From Forficula auricularia (lineage: Eukaryota; Arthropoda; Insecta; Dermaptera; Forficulidae), in assembly GCA_024734495.1 (NCBI GenBank), contig JALMQS010000722.1, forward strand, positions 814,254 to 878,253: a stretch of 64,000 nucleotides of DNA, read 5' to 3'. Every line of letters starts with the position of its first letter. Position 1 is the stretch's first letter. Position numbers and translations under genes: made by a program. This document shows positions 10,784-23,200 of this stretch, one piece after another. The notes beneath the pieces were generated by a model. The model made no database searches, was not told the origin of the DNA, and saw only the letters and a program-made list of their open reading frames with translations.

Positions 10784-10857
10784 ACGAGTTTTCGTGTGAC
10801 GTCGCATCCTTATCGATTTGGGCTAGAGGCGCTTTCACTTCGCGCTTGATTCAAAAT
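10784..10857 (-). promoter_or_regulatory. Possible Pop2 promoter
   Basis: A GC-richer non-repetitive island upstream of Pop2. On the minus strand it has a DRE-like site (AATCGATAAG) and, 8 bp further on, a CRE-like site (CGACGTCAC). DRE sites are typical of insect housekeeping promoters. No TSS can be fixed from sequence alone. Confidence 0.35.
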
Positions 10858-10976
10858 GCTTAATATTAGGGAAATTTATATTCGAAATATCTAGTATTTA
10901 TATTTTCAAAATAGAAAAAGCTTTGTTAGATGTCGAATGTAGTAAGTTATTAAGATTTTTTTACTTGGGGTAGGCA

Positions 10977-11329
10977 TATTCACGGTATAACTTTTATGGA
11001 GTTAGGTGTTGGTTCTAGAGGTGAAACATTTTAATATAATAATAAAACTTGAGCAAGATGCGAGTAGGTTTCACAAAAAGAAATAAAACAAAATTGAGTT
11101 TTGAATTCGAAATATTTCGGGGTGAGCCCATCATCAGGAGTCAAAGTAAACTGATTATACAATGTTATACTAATATGTACATGTAAAATTATTTTTCTAT
11201 TGTATAATCAGTTTACTTTGACTCCTGATGATGGGCTCACCCCTAAATATATCGAATTCAAAACTCTATTTTGTTTTATTTCTTTTTTGTGAAACCTACC
11301 TCTTGCTCAAGTTTTATTAGTATATTCAC
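10977..11329. mobile_element. Hammerhead fold-back element, family B
   Basis: Arms of about 125 bp (11038-11162 and 11199-11325) are inverted around a 36-bp loop. The left extension carries GTTGGTTCTAGAGGTGAAAC, the family B terminal motif also seen near 5135, 26830 and 62620. The flanks share ATATTCACG (10977-10985, 11321-11329), a possible 9-bp duplication. Confidence 0.7.
11105..11140 (-). ncRNA. Hammerhead-like ribozyme motif, ATAT helix III variant
   Basis: Minus strand: CTGATGA, GGG/CCC stem II, GAA, then ATAT in place of ACGT as palindromic helix III, followed by T. The mirror copy at about 11225 has lost G12 (TAAA). Confidence 0.4.
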
Positions 11330-11589
11330 GCTTTTACTTGTGCTGGCATTGTTCTGTAGACTCTCAAGCAGGGAGGATTGTGTTAGTTAAAATTGATGCG
11401 TACAACGCATACTTGATGTTATTGTTAATCGTTTTATTCGTTGTATTTATATTTATATATTGATGGTGTTGTAAAATAAATGTTTTGAATAAGATTACGA
11501 GTTTTTAATTAATATAATCGTAATAAAATAGAGGGCCTATTTTGCCAGTGTAATATCTCACAGCTCAGTTTTCTTTTCTCTATAATATC

Positions 11590-11940
11590 CTATCAAGAAG
11601 ATGTACACGCAGAAGGTGTTTCACCTATACTTACAGGGTTCGGCGCTTGAAGTGTTACCATCTATCGTGAAAAGATTTTAAACTATGCTTTGTTACCTTG
11701 GGCACGTAAACAATCCGGTAGAAACCATTGGACGTTTTAACAAGACTCGGAACTATCCCATAAGTCGTGAAACCCAACGTTTTTTACAAGAAAAAGTTCC
11801 CAGCTTCATTTCTTCACTACAATGGCCATCATATTCCTCGGACTTAAACCCAATGGATTTTTCCATAAGGTCCATTCTTGAGACTTAAGTATCAACTAAA
11901 AAATATCAGACGGTCAACGACTTTAGCGGACCCTACACGA
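11590..11940 (+). pseudogene. Tc1/mariner-type transposase remnant
   Basis: Frames contain ETQRFLQEKVPSFISS and WPSYSSDLNPMDFSI, the region around the third acidic residue of Tc1/IS630 transposases. The second acidic motif is not intact, and stops and frame changes break the rest. Not functional. Confidence 0.75.
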
Positions 11941-12634
11941 TCATTCTGACTGTCAGTCTTGTCTAGGATTGACATTCCGATTGAGCGTGTAGTGGTAGGA
12001 CTGATGGACTGATGAACGAGAATGACAGATTTCCAGATATTTTGAAATCAGAGCTTGAATCATGTAAAAAGGAGGGGAGATTGACAGTCTGAATGAAGCG
12101 TGTAATGGTACCGTCATTCTTTTCATCAGTCTTCGCTGTTTGTCACTGTAGAATGAGCCAAAAAACTTCAATCTGACTGTCAGTCGGAATGATAAGTATA
12201 GGGTTATGTAAGACTAGTTGTGAATCTCCCTTTTCCCATTTAAAAATACTATTATTTCTCCGAACTCTCCCACACACTCCCAAAAAAGGAAAAGAAAAAA
12301 AATCTTTTTGATATTAATTGACAGTCACTGAAGCGTTGTATGGTACTACTATTTATACTTTAATTAATTAATTAATTTTTCTTGATTTCGACAAATTTCA
12401 AATTAAAAATATTTTTTATAATATGCCCAAGATAAAGTATTAAGAAAATTTTAAAATGTCTGCCTTATACTATATAAGTTACTATTGTAAAATAGTTTTA
12501 TACAGAGATTTTTAAAAATAAATAAATATTATCTTATTCTTAAGCCAGTAAAGGAATCTTTTTTTTTATTGAAGTAACGATTGACAGTCTGATTGATTCA
12601 ATCTGACCGACAGTCAGAATGATCGTGTAGGGGC
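11931..12634. mobile_element. TIR element of about 700 bp, family unknown
   Basis: Inverted ends: CCCTACACGATCATTCTGAC at 11931 and its complement at 12614-12633, extended by TGTCAGTC/GACCGACA. The interior contains several more GACAGTC/GACTGTC blocks. No transposase. The internal segment 12225-12590 recurs at 15988-16740. Confidence 0.65.
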
Positions 12635-12885
12635 CTCTATAGACGACGCTTTAGATTGCTCTTCGAAAATACCATAAGACTACATTCGTGCAGCGTGTGC
12701 CTTCCCGGACAGACTCGATGCTATTATCGGCGCTAAAGGTGGCTACATATATCGAACAAGAACATATTTTTCTTAAAATTTTGTTTTTACGATATACTGA
12801 ATTTTTTAAATAAAAAATAAAAATTGACAAAATTACAGCATTTTTAAATGGTACCACTATATGTGCGGAGACCCCTGTATAGGTA

Positions 12886-14101
12886 TATGAGGCGTTCAAA
12901 AGCAAAGTGGACCATCCCACTTATGTTTTTTATGAAAAATCCAGCAAAATAGAAGTAAAGGTTCGAGGCAAAAGTGATACCTGTGCTGTAATCTAGAAGG
13001 ACGTTTAAAAACTAAGTTTCGACCACTTTGTCTATTTAGTTTTATGAAAAACCTACTTGATATAGGTTTATCAACGAAAATGAGACCACTCTGCTTTTGA
13101 ACCAGTACAGGATTTACGTATCAAGCTACACAAGCTATAGCTTAGGGCCCCCACTTTCTTGGAGGCCCCAAAAAAATTGTCCGAGTGAGCACTATTGTCA
13201 TATATACTTTAATATATTGCAGCATTATTTGTCCCAATGCCGCACGCCTGGAACGTCCCATACTCTTCACCCAAGTCAAGCATTTTCATCAATATGTTAG
13301 ACATAGTCAAGGTTATGGTTCAGCGGAACATGATAGACTGACACATCAGGATCTTTATAGGGTGATATTTAACGATCGTGTCCAATCAGCATTCCCTAAT
13401 GTAGAATCAATTTTGAGATTGTTTCTTATTAGTATGACGTTTGCAATTTGCTCTGGAGAAAGATCGTTTTCTCAGCTGAAGAGGATAAAAAATGAATTTA
13501 GAACAACAATGAATCAAAATAAATTATGTTCCCTCAGTCTCATGTGCATAGAAAGTCTAGAAATTAAGTGACAAACTACGAAGTTTATCATTTGATGATG
13601 CCATCAGTGACTTTGCTCTGGCAAAGGCAAGAAAATATTTTAGTTTAATATAATTACTTAATCCGTATAACATGTTTTAAAAGATTAGATAATAACCCTT
13701 TTTAAATTTTGTCTTTTAAAAGAACTTTATTTGTTTCTTTTTACTAGAGTTTGCATTTTTAAGTTTTGTTATGAATAAAAATGATTTTAAGTAAAAGATT
13801 TATTAATACACTATCTATATACTTCATAATTGTATTTCAGTTTAACCCTCTAGGTATCCGAAAATCATATTTGGCAGTGACATATAATATATGGACTTAT
13901 AAAGGGTCCCATATCTCTCAAATAGCTTAGGGCCTTATCAAGTTTAAATCCGGCTCTGGCTGTAATCTAGAAAGACGTTTAAAAACTAGGTTTGGACGAC
14001 TTTATCTATTTAGTTTTATCACAAAACCTACTTGATTATAGAGGTTTATCAGCGAAAATGACATTTGTATGTTGGTCCACTCTGCTTTTGAACGCCTCAT
14101 A
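12886..14101. mobile_element. TA-flanked TIR element interrupted by a hAT copy
   Basis: Termini TGAGGCGTTCAAAAGCA (12888) and TGCTTTTGAACGCCTCA (ending 14099) are flanked by TA. A 130-bp segment (from CTGTAATCTAGAA to CTGCTTTTGAAC) occurs twice, directly before (12990-13102) and after (13960-14093) the inserted hAT sequence. Confidence 0.65.
13103..13958 (+). mobile_element. hAT transposon remnant with dimerisation domain
   Basis: Ends are CAGTACAGGATTTA and TAAATCCGGCTCTG. The frame at 13185-13571 encodes AFPNVESILRLFL followed by SGERSFSQLKRIKNEFRTTM, the C-terminal hAT dimerisation motif (ZMYM1-like transposases). The catalytic part is missing. No 8-bp duplication survives. A shorter relative lies at 16046. 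Confidence 0.8.
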
Positions 14102-14410
14102 TGACTATCATGACAGTCTGTGACGCATTCCTCAAAAAAGAGTATTCACTGGCAAGGTGGAGGCAAAAGTGTTATGCACAATTATTGAAAGATTGAGCTT
14201 GTAGCACTTAGGAAATAATAGGGAGGTAGAGAGGAAGTTCCATCCTTATATAAGATAATCATAAGAATTGATACATGCATTAGTTCGTTACTTCTCCCAT
14301 TTGAACGCGAAAGGGGTTGTTGGAAATCTGCGTAGGCACAAAGGGCGCTTTTGAAAGAATTATTGACTTTTATTTCATCAGAGGACATGCCAATATATAT
14401 GTTTTTGTCG

Positions 14411-15595
14411 CAGTTGGATTGCTTAATCAGCTGTTTTTAAAACAGCTCCTTTATGTAAAATAGCTGAGGACGATGTTTAGCGGTTTTTCATTTTTACTGA
14501 ACTTTAACACGCAGAATTGCATGGACGTTTTGCATTTACCAATGCAGTGGGTCAATGATTAGGGGTTTTGTAAAACAGCGTGAAACGTAACTTCGGATTG
14601 TAAATTTTGTGATACATGTGATGATTAAAAATAAATGTAGTTATGTTAGTTTCATAGAATCACATATATTACATTTTATCATATATGCGTTGTTTTGTTT
14701 ATTTATACCCATCCTGCTGTAATTTTTCAATATTCTTATTATTCTTTTGTATCAATCTTTAAGTTATTGGATAAAAAATACTTGGTAGGTTTCACATGTC
14801 CCAACACCAAATTCCTTAAAAACTACCAAAAAAAAAAAAAAAAAAAACTTTAAGTTAATTAAAGGTCGTTTTTGTCTAATTCTTTACAATGGAAAAATTC
14901 AAATAATCGTGATTTCATTCAAAAATACTATTCATTCTAAAGATGTTTTATTATTTTAAGCTTTATAATCAAAATAAAATTTTTTGCTAAATGTAGTTAA
15001 CTAAGCTACAAAAAACTGTTTTCTTTTATCATAAACTGTTGATTATGAACATATGTAATACCTATGCATGGGTAAAATTGTTAAAGGTTAACTGTATTAT
15101 ATTTGTAAGTCAATAACTTATAATTCTCATGACCAAAAATACAAATAAAAAATATATAACTAAATGTCATACTTTTTTATTTCTTAATTTTATTTCATCA
15201 TGCTCGCCCTACACCAAACGCTTATTGTGGCTGCAGATAAGCCATTCTGCAAAACGTCTAAACATTGGTAGCAGTCAGTACTAGAAGTTTTGTTAAACAT
15301 AGCGCAATGGCAGTGGAAGAAGACCACGACAAAGATGGATGGATATAATATAGCCAGAGATGTTGAAGAGTTGGGTGCCCAAAGAAATTGGAAGTCTATA
15401 GAGCGGGATAGAATAAAATGGCGAGACATTATAGAGGAGGCTAAAACATTGGAAATGTTGTTCGGTTACAGGAAGTAAGTAAGTAAGTAATGGCAATCCA
15501 GCTAGACCTTGTACAGCTGATGATTTAGATGACACGGAGCTGTTTTGAAAAACAGCTAGCGGTTATGTAAAACAGCTGATTAAGCAATCCAACTG
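14411..15595. mobile_element. TIR element of about 1.2 kb carrying an RTE-like tail
   Basis: 27-bp inverted ends: CAGTTGGATTGCTTAATCAG at 14411 and CTGATTAAGCAATCCAACTG ending 15595. Inner AGCTGTTTT/AAAACAGCT palindromes repeat near both ends. No transposase of its own; it holds the LINE fragment at 15290-15490. No clear target duplication. Confidence 0.7.
15290..15490 (+). mobile_element. 3' end of an RTE-like LINE
   Basis: The frame 15290-15478 encodes VEELGAQRNWKSIERDRIKW and then RDIIEEAKTLEML, the usual C-terminus of RTE-type reverse transcriptases. It ends in an (AAGT)n tail at 15473-15490, as RTE elements often do. Severely 5'-truncated. Confidence 0.75.
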
Positions 15596-15969
15596 CGAAA
15601 TATCTATCAAAAAGGAAAAGAGCGGAAACGATTCAATGATGGATCAAATAATTAAGGCAGTTTCTTAAAGCGACCGTTTAATGTAGTAATGGGGGGGGTT
15701 GCAATCTTAGGGCGGTGATAAGCTTTCGGTGGCTCTAATTGTTAATGTTTTATACTCTTGAGGATTCTAATAGAAAGTGAATTAGTAGCAATTCTCTTCT
15801 TTTTAGGCCTTCATAATCATGATTGTTGACAATTTTCTTTTTGGAAAAGTTCTTAAGATCATGCTGTCCTTACCAATTTTCTTTTTTCTTTTAAATCATA
15901 AATTTCATATCTGCCATTTAATAGTATATCAATTATCTTTCCAAATTTTTTTTGAGTATTATTAGAAGA

Positions 15970-16760
15970 AACTTATTTAAGAATAATTGTGAATCTCCCT
16001 TTTCCCAATTAACTATGCTATTATTTCTCCAAACTTTCCCACACACACTGCAGGATTTACGTATAAGCTACATAAGCTATAGTTTAGGCCCCCCCCCAAA
16101 AAAAAAAAAATTTGTCCGAGTGAGTAAATTATAGCAAAATTTTCTCCTCTTCAAGCCATATAAAAGAATTTGGGAATAAAGTTTCAGGTGTCACATCATA
16201 TCTTTCTAAAACAATATGAATTTATCCAAATTATGGCACATAAAGTAAGAGACTCAATCTTGGATGATTTAAGAACTGCAGGGTACTTCAATTAAAGTAA
16301 GTTAAGGATTTATTGTTTCACTATATTTCTTAATTGTAATTCAGTTTAACCATCTAGGTATCAAAAAATCATATTTGGCACTGACATATAATATCTCGTC
16401 GACTTATTAAAAAGGGCCCCATATCTCAAATAGCTTAGGGCCTTATCAAGTCTAAATCCGGCCCTGCCCATACACCCTAAAAAAAGGAAAAGAAAAAATA
16501 TTGTTGATATTAAATGACAGTCACTGAAGCGTTGTATAGTACTACTATTTATACTTTAATTACTTAATTTTTCTTGATTTCGACAAATTTCAAATTAAAT
16601 TTTTTTTTTATAATATGCCCAAGGTAAAGTATTAACAAAATTTTAAAATGTGTGCCTTAATTAAATAAAATACTATTATAAAATAGTTTTATACAAAGGT
16701 TTTTAAAAATAAATAAATATTATCTTAAAGAATCTTTTTTTTATACAGTTTGATTTATCA
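15970..16760 (+). repeat. Second copy of the 12225-12590 segment, split by a hAT insertion
   Basis: GTGAATCTCCCTTTTCCCA (15990) and the later GACAGTCACTGAAGCGTTGT repeat the element at 11931-12634 in order. The copy is broken at 16046-16466 by a hAT MITE. Confidence 0.75.
16038..16474. mobile_element. hAT MITE (16046-16466) with empty-site paralogue
   Basis: Ends CACTGCAGGATTTA and TAAATCCGGCCCTG. Target duplication CCCACACA / CCCATACA (7 of 8). The uninterrupted paralogue at about 12270 has CCCACACA once. Internal sequence (CATAAGCTATAG, AGGCCCC) matches the hAT copy at 13103. Confidence 0.85.
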
Positions 16761-17186
16761 AATGAAGTATAAAGATCGGTGTTGCCATCTAGTGGATAAA
16801 ATATTTTAGTTTTCTATATTACCTTATCATGTTTTTATTAATTTAATTAATTAATATTAACTCTAGTTTTTTAAATAATTTGATAAAAAGGTAAACGCTT
16901 TGACTTTATAAACCATTATTATATAAAATAATAAAATCCATTTGTGGATATGGTTATATTAAGATTTAAATAATCATATTAAATTTTTTTATAATTTCTT
17001 GATGATCTCATCATTCTGGTTAGAATTGGGATGGTCTTATCTTATTTAATATTTATCCTGTATGTTTTTTTATAATCTATACTTTTTTTAGATTTAGCAG
17101 ATTAATGTAAAACAAGTATGCTATTATTAATCATTCCTAAAGTGTGCAATTATTTCGAAGATTAATAAGTCATTTCACTTGTCAAA

Positions 17187-17239
17187 ATGAAGAAACAATT
17201 CTTTAGAGTTAAGCAACTAGCCGACCAAACATTTTCAAG
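17187..17239 (+). CDS. RhoGAP92B: RhoGAP exon 1 (start)
   Basis: AAAATGA context; encodes MKKQFFRVKQLADQTFS plus AG, then GTTCAT donor (phase 2). Matches the MKKQF.R..QLA.QT N-terminus of RICH/Nadrin proteins. Confidence 0.92.
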
Positions 17240-20200
17240 GTTCATTATTTGTTTAACTTTTCATCTTTTTCAGATTAATTTTACTTGAATTGAAAATATT
17301 TTAGGGCTGGAAAAACAGAGGCTTTGTCCGATGACCTCCAAGATGCTGATCGAAAAGTAGAATTCATCCGAAATGCTTGTCAAGCCACAGGCAAAAAGTT
17401 AAATACTGGCCTACAAGCTGGAACAAGTCAAGATCCTGCTTCAAAAGAAAAACGATTGGTATGGAAATTCATTATTTAGAACGCTAACATTTTTTCCTTA
17501 TTTGATTGATAGCGATTCCTATCTATAATTTTCTTCATAAAGTTATAGAGGATTTTATTTATACTTTTATATTTATTTTATTCGAGTTTTCACACTTCTA
17601 TTGCGTTTTGTGTAGTCCTGAATTTTCCGAAATTTGTCTCCATATATGTACATATCGTCACCTTAGAGTGTAAACCCGCTAAATCCATTTTTTATTAATT
17701 AATTATGACATTATTAATATCATACTAAAGAAAAAGAAATGCAGCATCGTTCAAGTAAAACTGCTACTTAAAATTGCGATCTTAAGTTGTAGAAAAAAAA
17801 GGTGAAAAATAGTTTCTTTCCATAACAACAATATAAAATTTTGTTTGTTTTTTCTCTGCCCTGTAAAATTTTCTTGTTTTGAGTTAGCAGGTTTACACTC
17901 TAAGGACCAGTTGTATGTCGGTTGGTAAAGTCTTTATAAAAGTTGACAAAGGGTAAAATCTTAGAATTCATCTTGTACTCCGGCCGGATCGTCAATCAGA
18001 TGGCACGCACTTTCATTTGATTGGCCAGCCCGCCGGGCACAAGGTAGAATTCTAGTGTTTTACCCATTGTGAACTTTTACAAAGACTTTATCAACCGACA
18101 TACAACTGGCCCTAAGGCCTGATATACTATCAGTACAATGGAGCCAGAAAGCGACATAGGAAAATTTTTACGTGACTTTCACTCTATAATTGAACGAACA
18201 TCTACACCTTATCCCCAAACATTCAACAAAACATTTTATTCAAACGACAAGACCACCCTATACAGTTAGCCATGCAGACTGAGTCTCTATAAATTAACAT
18301 GCGCAAAGAAATCATTTGAAACCATGAGCGAACTGGGCTTATGTAGGCCATCAAAAAGTCCTTGGGCTAGTCCGCTACATATGGTCAAAAAGAAAAACTG
18401 GTGACTCCGGGAATGAATACCTAATGGAAGAATTAAAAAAAGTATAATCATATGATAGATAGTCCCTGGAGCACCGAGCATCACCGAGCGATCCAATATA
18501 TTGGTTTGGTATAAAATCGTGTAAATTTAAATTCTGAATACAACTATATTATATTAAATGAGAGTTTTTGTGCCGAGGGTAGCAGAATTTGTATATATTA
18601 AAGGAGACAATAAAAGAGTGTGTCTTCTGCTGGAATTATAAATTTTATTTATAACGAGACTATAGTTTCGAGGGCTTTGCCCTCTTCATCAGTCTATTAC
18701 AATGATAATAAAATTCAATCTCACATTTGACGAGAAACTTAATTAATTTTGCCTTTCCAGCGCTCGGGAAAAAATGTTTTAGGTTAAAGCACCTTCTTAA
18801 TTTTAGACACCTTTAAAATTTTGTCGCCCTTCAAATTCTCGTCAATTGTAATAGACTGATGAAGAGGGCAAAGCCCTCGAAACTACAGTCTCGTTATACA
18901 TAAAATTTATAATCCCCGCAGAAGACACACTTTTTTATTGTCTCCTTCAACTGTATTATAAATAGAAATAGTAACATATAACTTTTAAACAAAAACAATT
19001 ATTAAATATTTTATTATCCTCAATTCTTATTTAGCTATTATATCAAACCCGTCTTAAGTCTGATCATTCTATGATTAAATTATATATCTTTATTTTTCTA
19101 GAAAAAAATGCAGACTATATCCTTGGAGTAGCCATGCAAGAAAGTAGTTTGGCTTCTGAAGATGATTGTTTACTTAAGTAACTATATATATTCATTAAAT
19201 TGTTTAATGATTTGATAATCAATAAATGTTTTTCTCACCTAATTATTAATTATATTCTAGAAATGTTCTATGGGAATGCGGAAAAGTTGAACTATCGCTT
19301 GCTCAACATTCTGTTGATCATGAAGCAAATGTTGAAGTTGACGTTCACATACCTTTACAACAACTTCTCGACGCCGAAGTGCCTAATATTTTAAAAAATA
19401 AACGAAATCTTCAAAAATTAATTTTAGACATGGATTCAGCAAGAACTCGATATCTTACTGCAGCTAAACAACATGGAACTCGGGCAGATGCTATCAAGGA
19501 GGAATTCGAAGATGCTGAACTTAAAGTTGAACAATGCCGAGTAATAAATTTTACTTTATTTAAAACTGAAGAGTGATATGAAATTAATTGAATTGTTTAA
19601 TTTTGATCTTATAAATTATTTTCTATTAATATAAGCTGTAATTAATTCGAATTGAATTTTTTTCGCTGAACAGCTATCATTAGTATCAAATTATCGATAC
19701 ATTAGAACACAAATGTGCTATGTACATAATATATATGTGCCCGTAATTATGAAAGTGCTTTAAATCATTGATTGTTAGTTTCGAGATATTTAAAGTTTTA
19801 TAAAATAAACAAGATTCGAATTCTGTATAATGAGACAACTAGAAATCCACTTAACGGTTCAAATTTATGCGATTTTTCAAAACTGACATCTTATTACTGT
19901 ACTTTTTAAATGGATGGAACATAAAATATGAAAAAACAAATTTTTAAATTTTTTGTCTTAGTCCAGTTTCATAATTATGGGCACATATATCCTATGGATA
20001 TATTATTTATGCTCTAAGGCAGGGTTCTTCAAACTATGCATCGCAGAATCATTTTTTTAAATATCAAGTAAACAAGCTTTTAAGAAGTAAACAATTTAAA
20101 AAAATTATTATTTTTCCCAACCAATTAGAAGGCTGATTGGGATTAAATTAGCTTGATAATTGTCGAATATCACGATAAGCGTGATATTTCTTCGAGATAT

Positions 20201-23200
20201 ATAGAATTAATAATTATTTGCAAAAATTACACGAATTCATCCCTCCTGACATCTATTGGTACAAAGTTATCGAAAAAACAAAATCTTTTCTTCCATTAGA
20301 ATAATACTTTTGGTTCCCCGATTAGTAGCCTCTAGTACAAGGGTCATCAAACTATTCACCGCGGAGAACTTTCAGGTGCACCGCGACGATGTGGTCACTT
20401 TACTAAAAAAATGTGACATTTTCAAAATAAATAAATAAAAAAAATCATTAGAATCTAATCTAATGATTAGATAATTAAGCGGTATTTCAGGTATTACGTA
20501 AATTGTAAATATACTGAATTTATAATTTTTTAAGTTTTGAGAGATGTGGACCGTGGAACTTTTACTGAAAATTTCGTGCACCGATCGTGAAAAAGTTTGA
20601 AGACCCCGTTCTAAGGTATCGATATTTAGTCTGACAATAAAAATTGTTCTTTCTAGATCAGACGATTCTCCAAAAAAAGATTATTTTCAATTTTGAGCAG
20701 TCTTTTTTCCAAATATTAGACCATAGCACTCATTTCCACACCACCTTCTTGATAAAATGCAAAGCGCGTTTATTTATTAATTCTTTCTTCTGTAGGCCTC
20801 CTAATTCTCTCTTGACAATTAAAAATGATCGAAATTTAAGATACATTGTTTTCTAAAAAAAATAATTCCTCCCCTTGTATGAGCTCTTCATCAGACTCAT
20901 TAGCTAACCCAACCAGCGTTAAGAACTCTACAAGATGTTTCTCTCTCCTATCCTTTTCTATATTTACATATTCAGAATTATCGCCTTCTATATACTTGTT
21001 TTTAAAATTTTAACTCTAAATATTCACACATTTCATATTTAACATTTCAAAATACAGATTTGCCATAAAAATGTATAGGAGGGTGTCGTACCTAGGGACA
21101 AAATTTGGTTTTCATTTTTTTGTATTATTTCAAACGGACGTTTTTTTAATTTTTCCAGATATACTTCTTCATTAATATTTTAGGTTATATACAAATTTTT
21201 TTCTCAGCTCTAGCTTTAATAGTTTACTAGTCAGAATTATTTTTGTTTTAATTTCTAACTTGTCCCCAGGTACATCAGCCTGATATACCTAGGGACTAGC
21301 TATTATGTACCTAAGGACAGTATATAGAGGGATATAAAAAAAGCCAAATTTAAGAGTTTTCATTTATTTAAAGACTTATAACCATAAATTTACAAACTTA
21401 GAATAAAATATATAAACTCATTACAAAATTAAATAAAATTAAAGTCTCAATTTCACAACTGCTTTGACACCTTTCTGAGCAATAATTTTTCGAGGATTAT
21501 GAACCGTAGAAATACCTGTCTGATGTATATTATAAATTTTTTATATAATCGATTTCACTATCATTGAAATTATGGTGAGTGGTTTTGCTCCGAAACTATA
21601 CTCTACATTTAATTATTCGCCAAACAACTGCTCGTTCGAAAAAAATTCAAATCATCATTTTTATATTGGATTGTCTAATCCACAATTTTTATAAGAACTA
21701 TTTTTATCGACTGACCAATAGAAAGTGAGATATTTTCCAAAAACCGATTTTTCGTTGCCTTTGAATTTCTATAATTTATTAAGCTCCCATACTATCAATG
21801 GAGACTTTTGGACTTCATTTATCATGATTAAATATGAAAGATAAACAAAATTCCAGCTTAGTAGATTGTCTGCTTTATAAATTTTAAATTTCTAACTTTA
21901 ATATTTGATCATTGTAATTTTCTAATTTTTTTTTTTTTTTTAAGGATATGCTTGCATCGGACATGTTTCAATTAATTTCAAGACAGTCAGATTTAGCTGA
22001 AATTATTGTTGGTTATGCAAAACTGCAACGGGATTACCATCAATCAGCATTACAAACTCTTCAAGAACTTTTACCAGAATTAGAAAATCTTATCAGTGAG
22101 TTAAAATATAATTTTTAAATAAATTATAAAATTTTGCAAACTAATTCAATATAAACATTCAATGTCAATATAATTTATAAATTGAAGTAAAAATATTAGA
22201 AAAATTTTCTGATATTATAAACTATTTCTTAAATGAAATTTAACATTTAGAATTGTAAATAGTGCATTTTTCGATGCCTATTCGTAATCTCATCGTTGTG
22301 CACATTATGAAAAGCCAGTCTATTTTCTCACTCGGCGCTGTCCAATACCTTGTGATCTTTTTCTGTGAAAGGACCACCATTCACTTCTTTTTAAATAGAT
22401 TGACCCATTTTAAAGACAATCGTATCTATCGGGGTCCACCAAATTTGATTTCATCCTTAATCTCATAATTCATATTATCTTATCTAACTATTTAACTAAT
22501 CTACAAATAACAAAAACAATTTATAATTATTTATTCATGAATACATATATTTAAGGAAAATGATTTAATTCTAAAAACAAATTTTTAAATACTAAAAAAA
22601 ATACAAAATAAAAACTAGGGAATAGATTTTGTTTCGTTATTTAAATTTTACTTTTTGAAGCATTTAATAAAATATGACATAAAATCACTAATGAAAATAA
22701 TAATATATTTCACATTGAAATTTTAAACATTAGTTTCATTTAAATTATGTAAAATTTATGGAGTATATTATATTAAATATTATAATTTTATCTGCAAAGT
22801 CATTGGAAAGTTGAAAACTATAGAACCCATTAGATCTCGCTAGATATGCAACATGTAACGAGGGTAATTCTTAGATATGGACCGTCTAAGACACTTTAGT
22901 CTGTTTGAACACTTTACCATTCAGAAACACAAACCGATACTTCTTTTGAGATGTCACAAGCTATTTAGGCTAATTCATACACTTTTCCCCCAATGAACTT
23001 TTTTTCTATTTAGGACCACGAAGCCTTAGTTATCAGTAGAGACCGGATTCCTATGCAATTGCATATTTTGGAATCATGCATCTAGGATACTGTGGGTTAA
23101 ATTTTATACTGCATATTTTTGCATATTTGAGTAATATTGCATATTTGAAGGATTTTTTGTCAAATATTACCTATTTCACGCCAAATACAGATTTTTTAAA

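Larger units (their letters stand above)
18541..18960. mobile_element. Hammerhead fold-back element, family A (18554-18947), 13-bp TSD
   Basis: Arms of about 110 bp (18598-18718 and 18843-18947) are inverted. The left extension carries the family A end (GTGCCGAGGGTAGCAGAA, reverse orientation). The 13-bp flanks CAACTATATTATA (18541-18553) and CAACTGTATTATA (18948-18960) differ at one base. Lies in RhoGAP intron 2. Confidence 0.8.
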
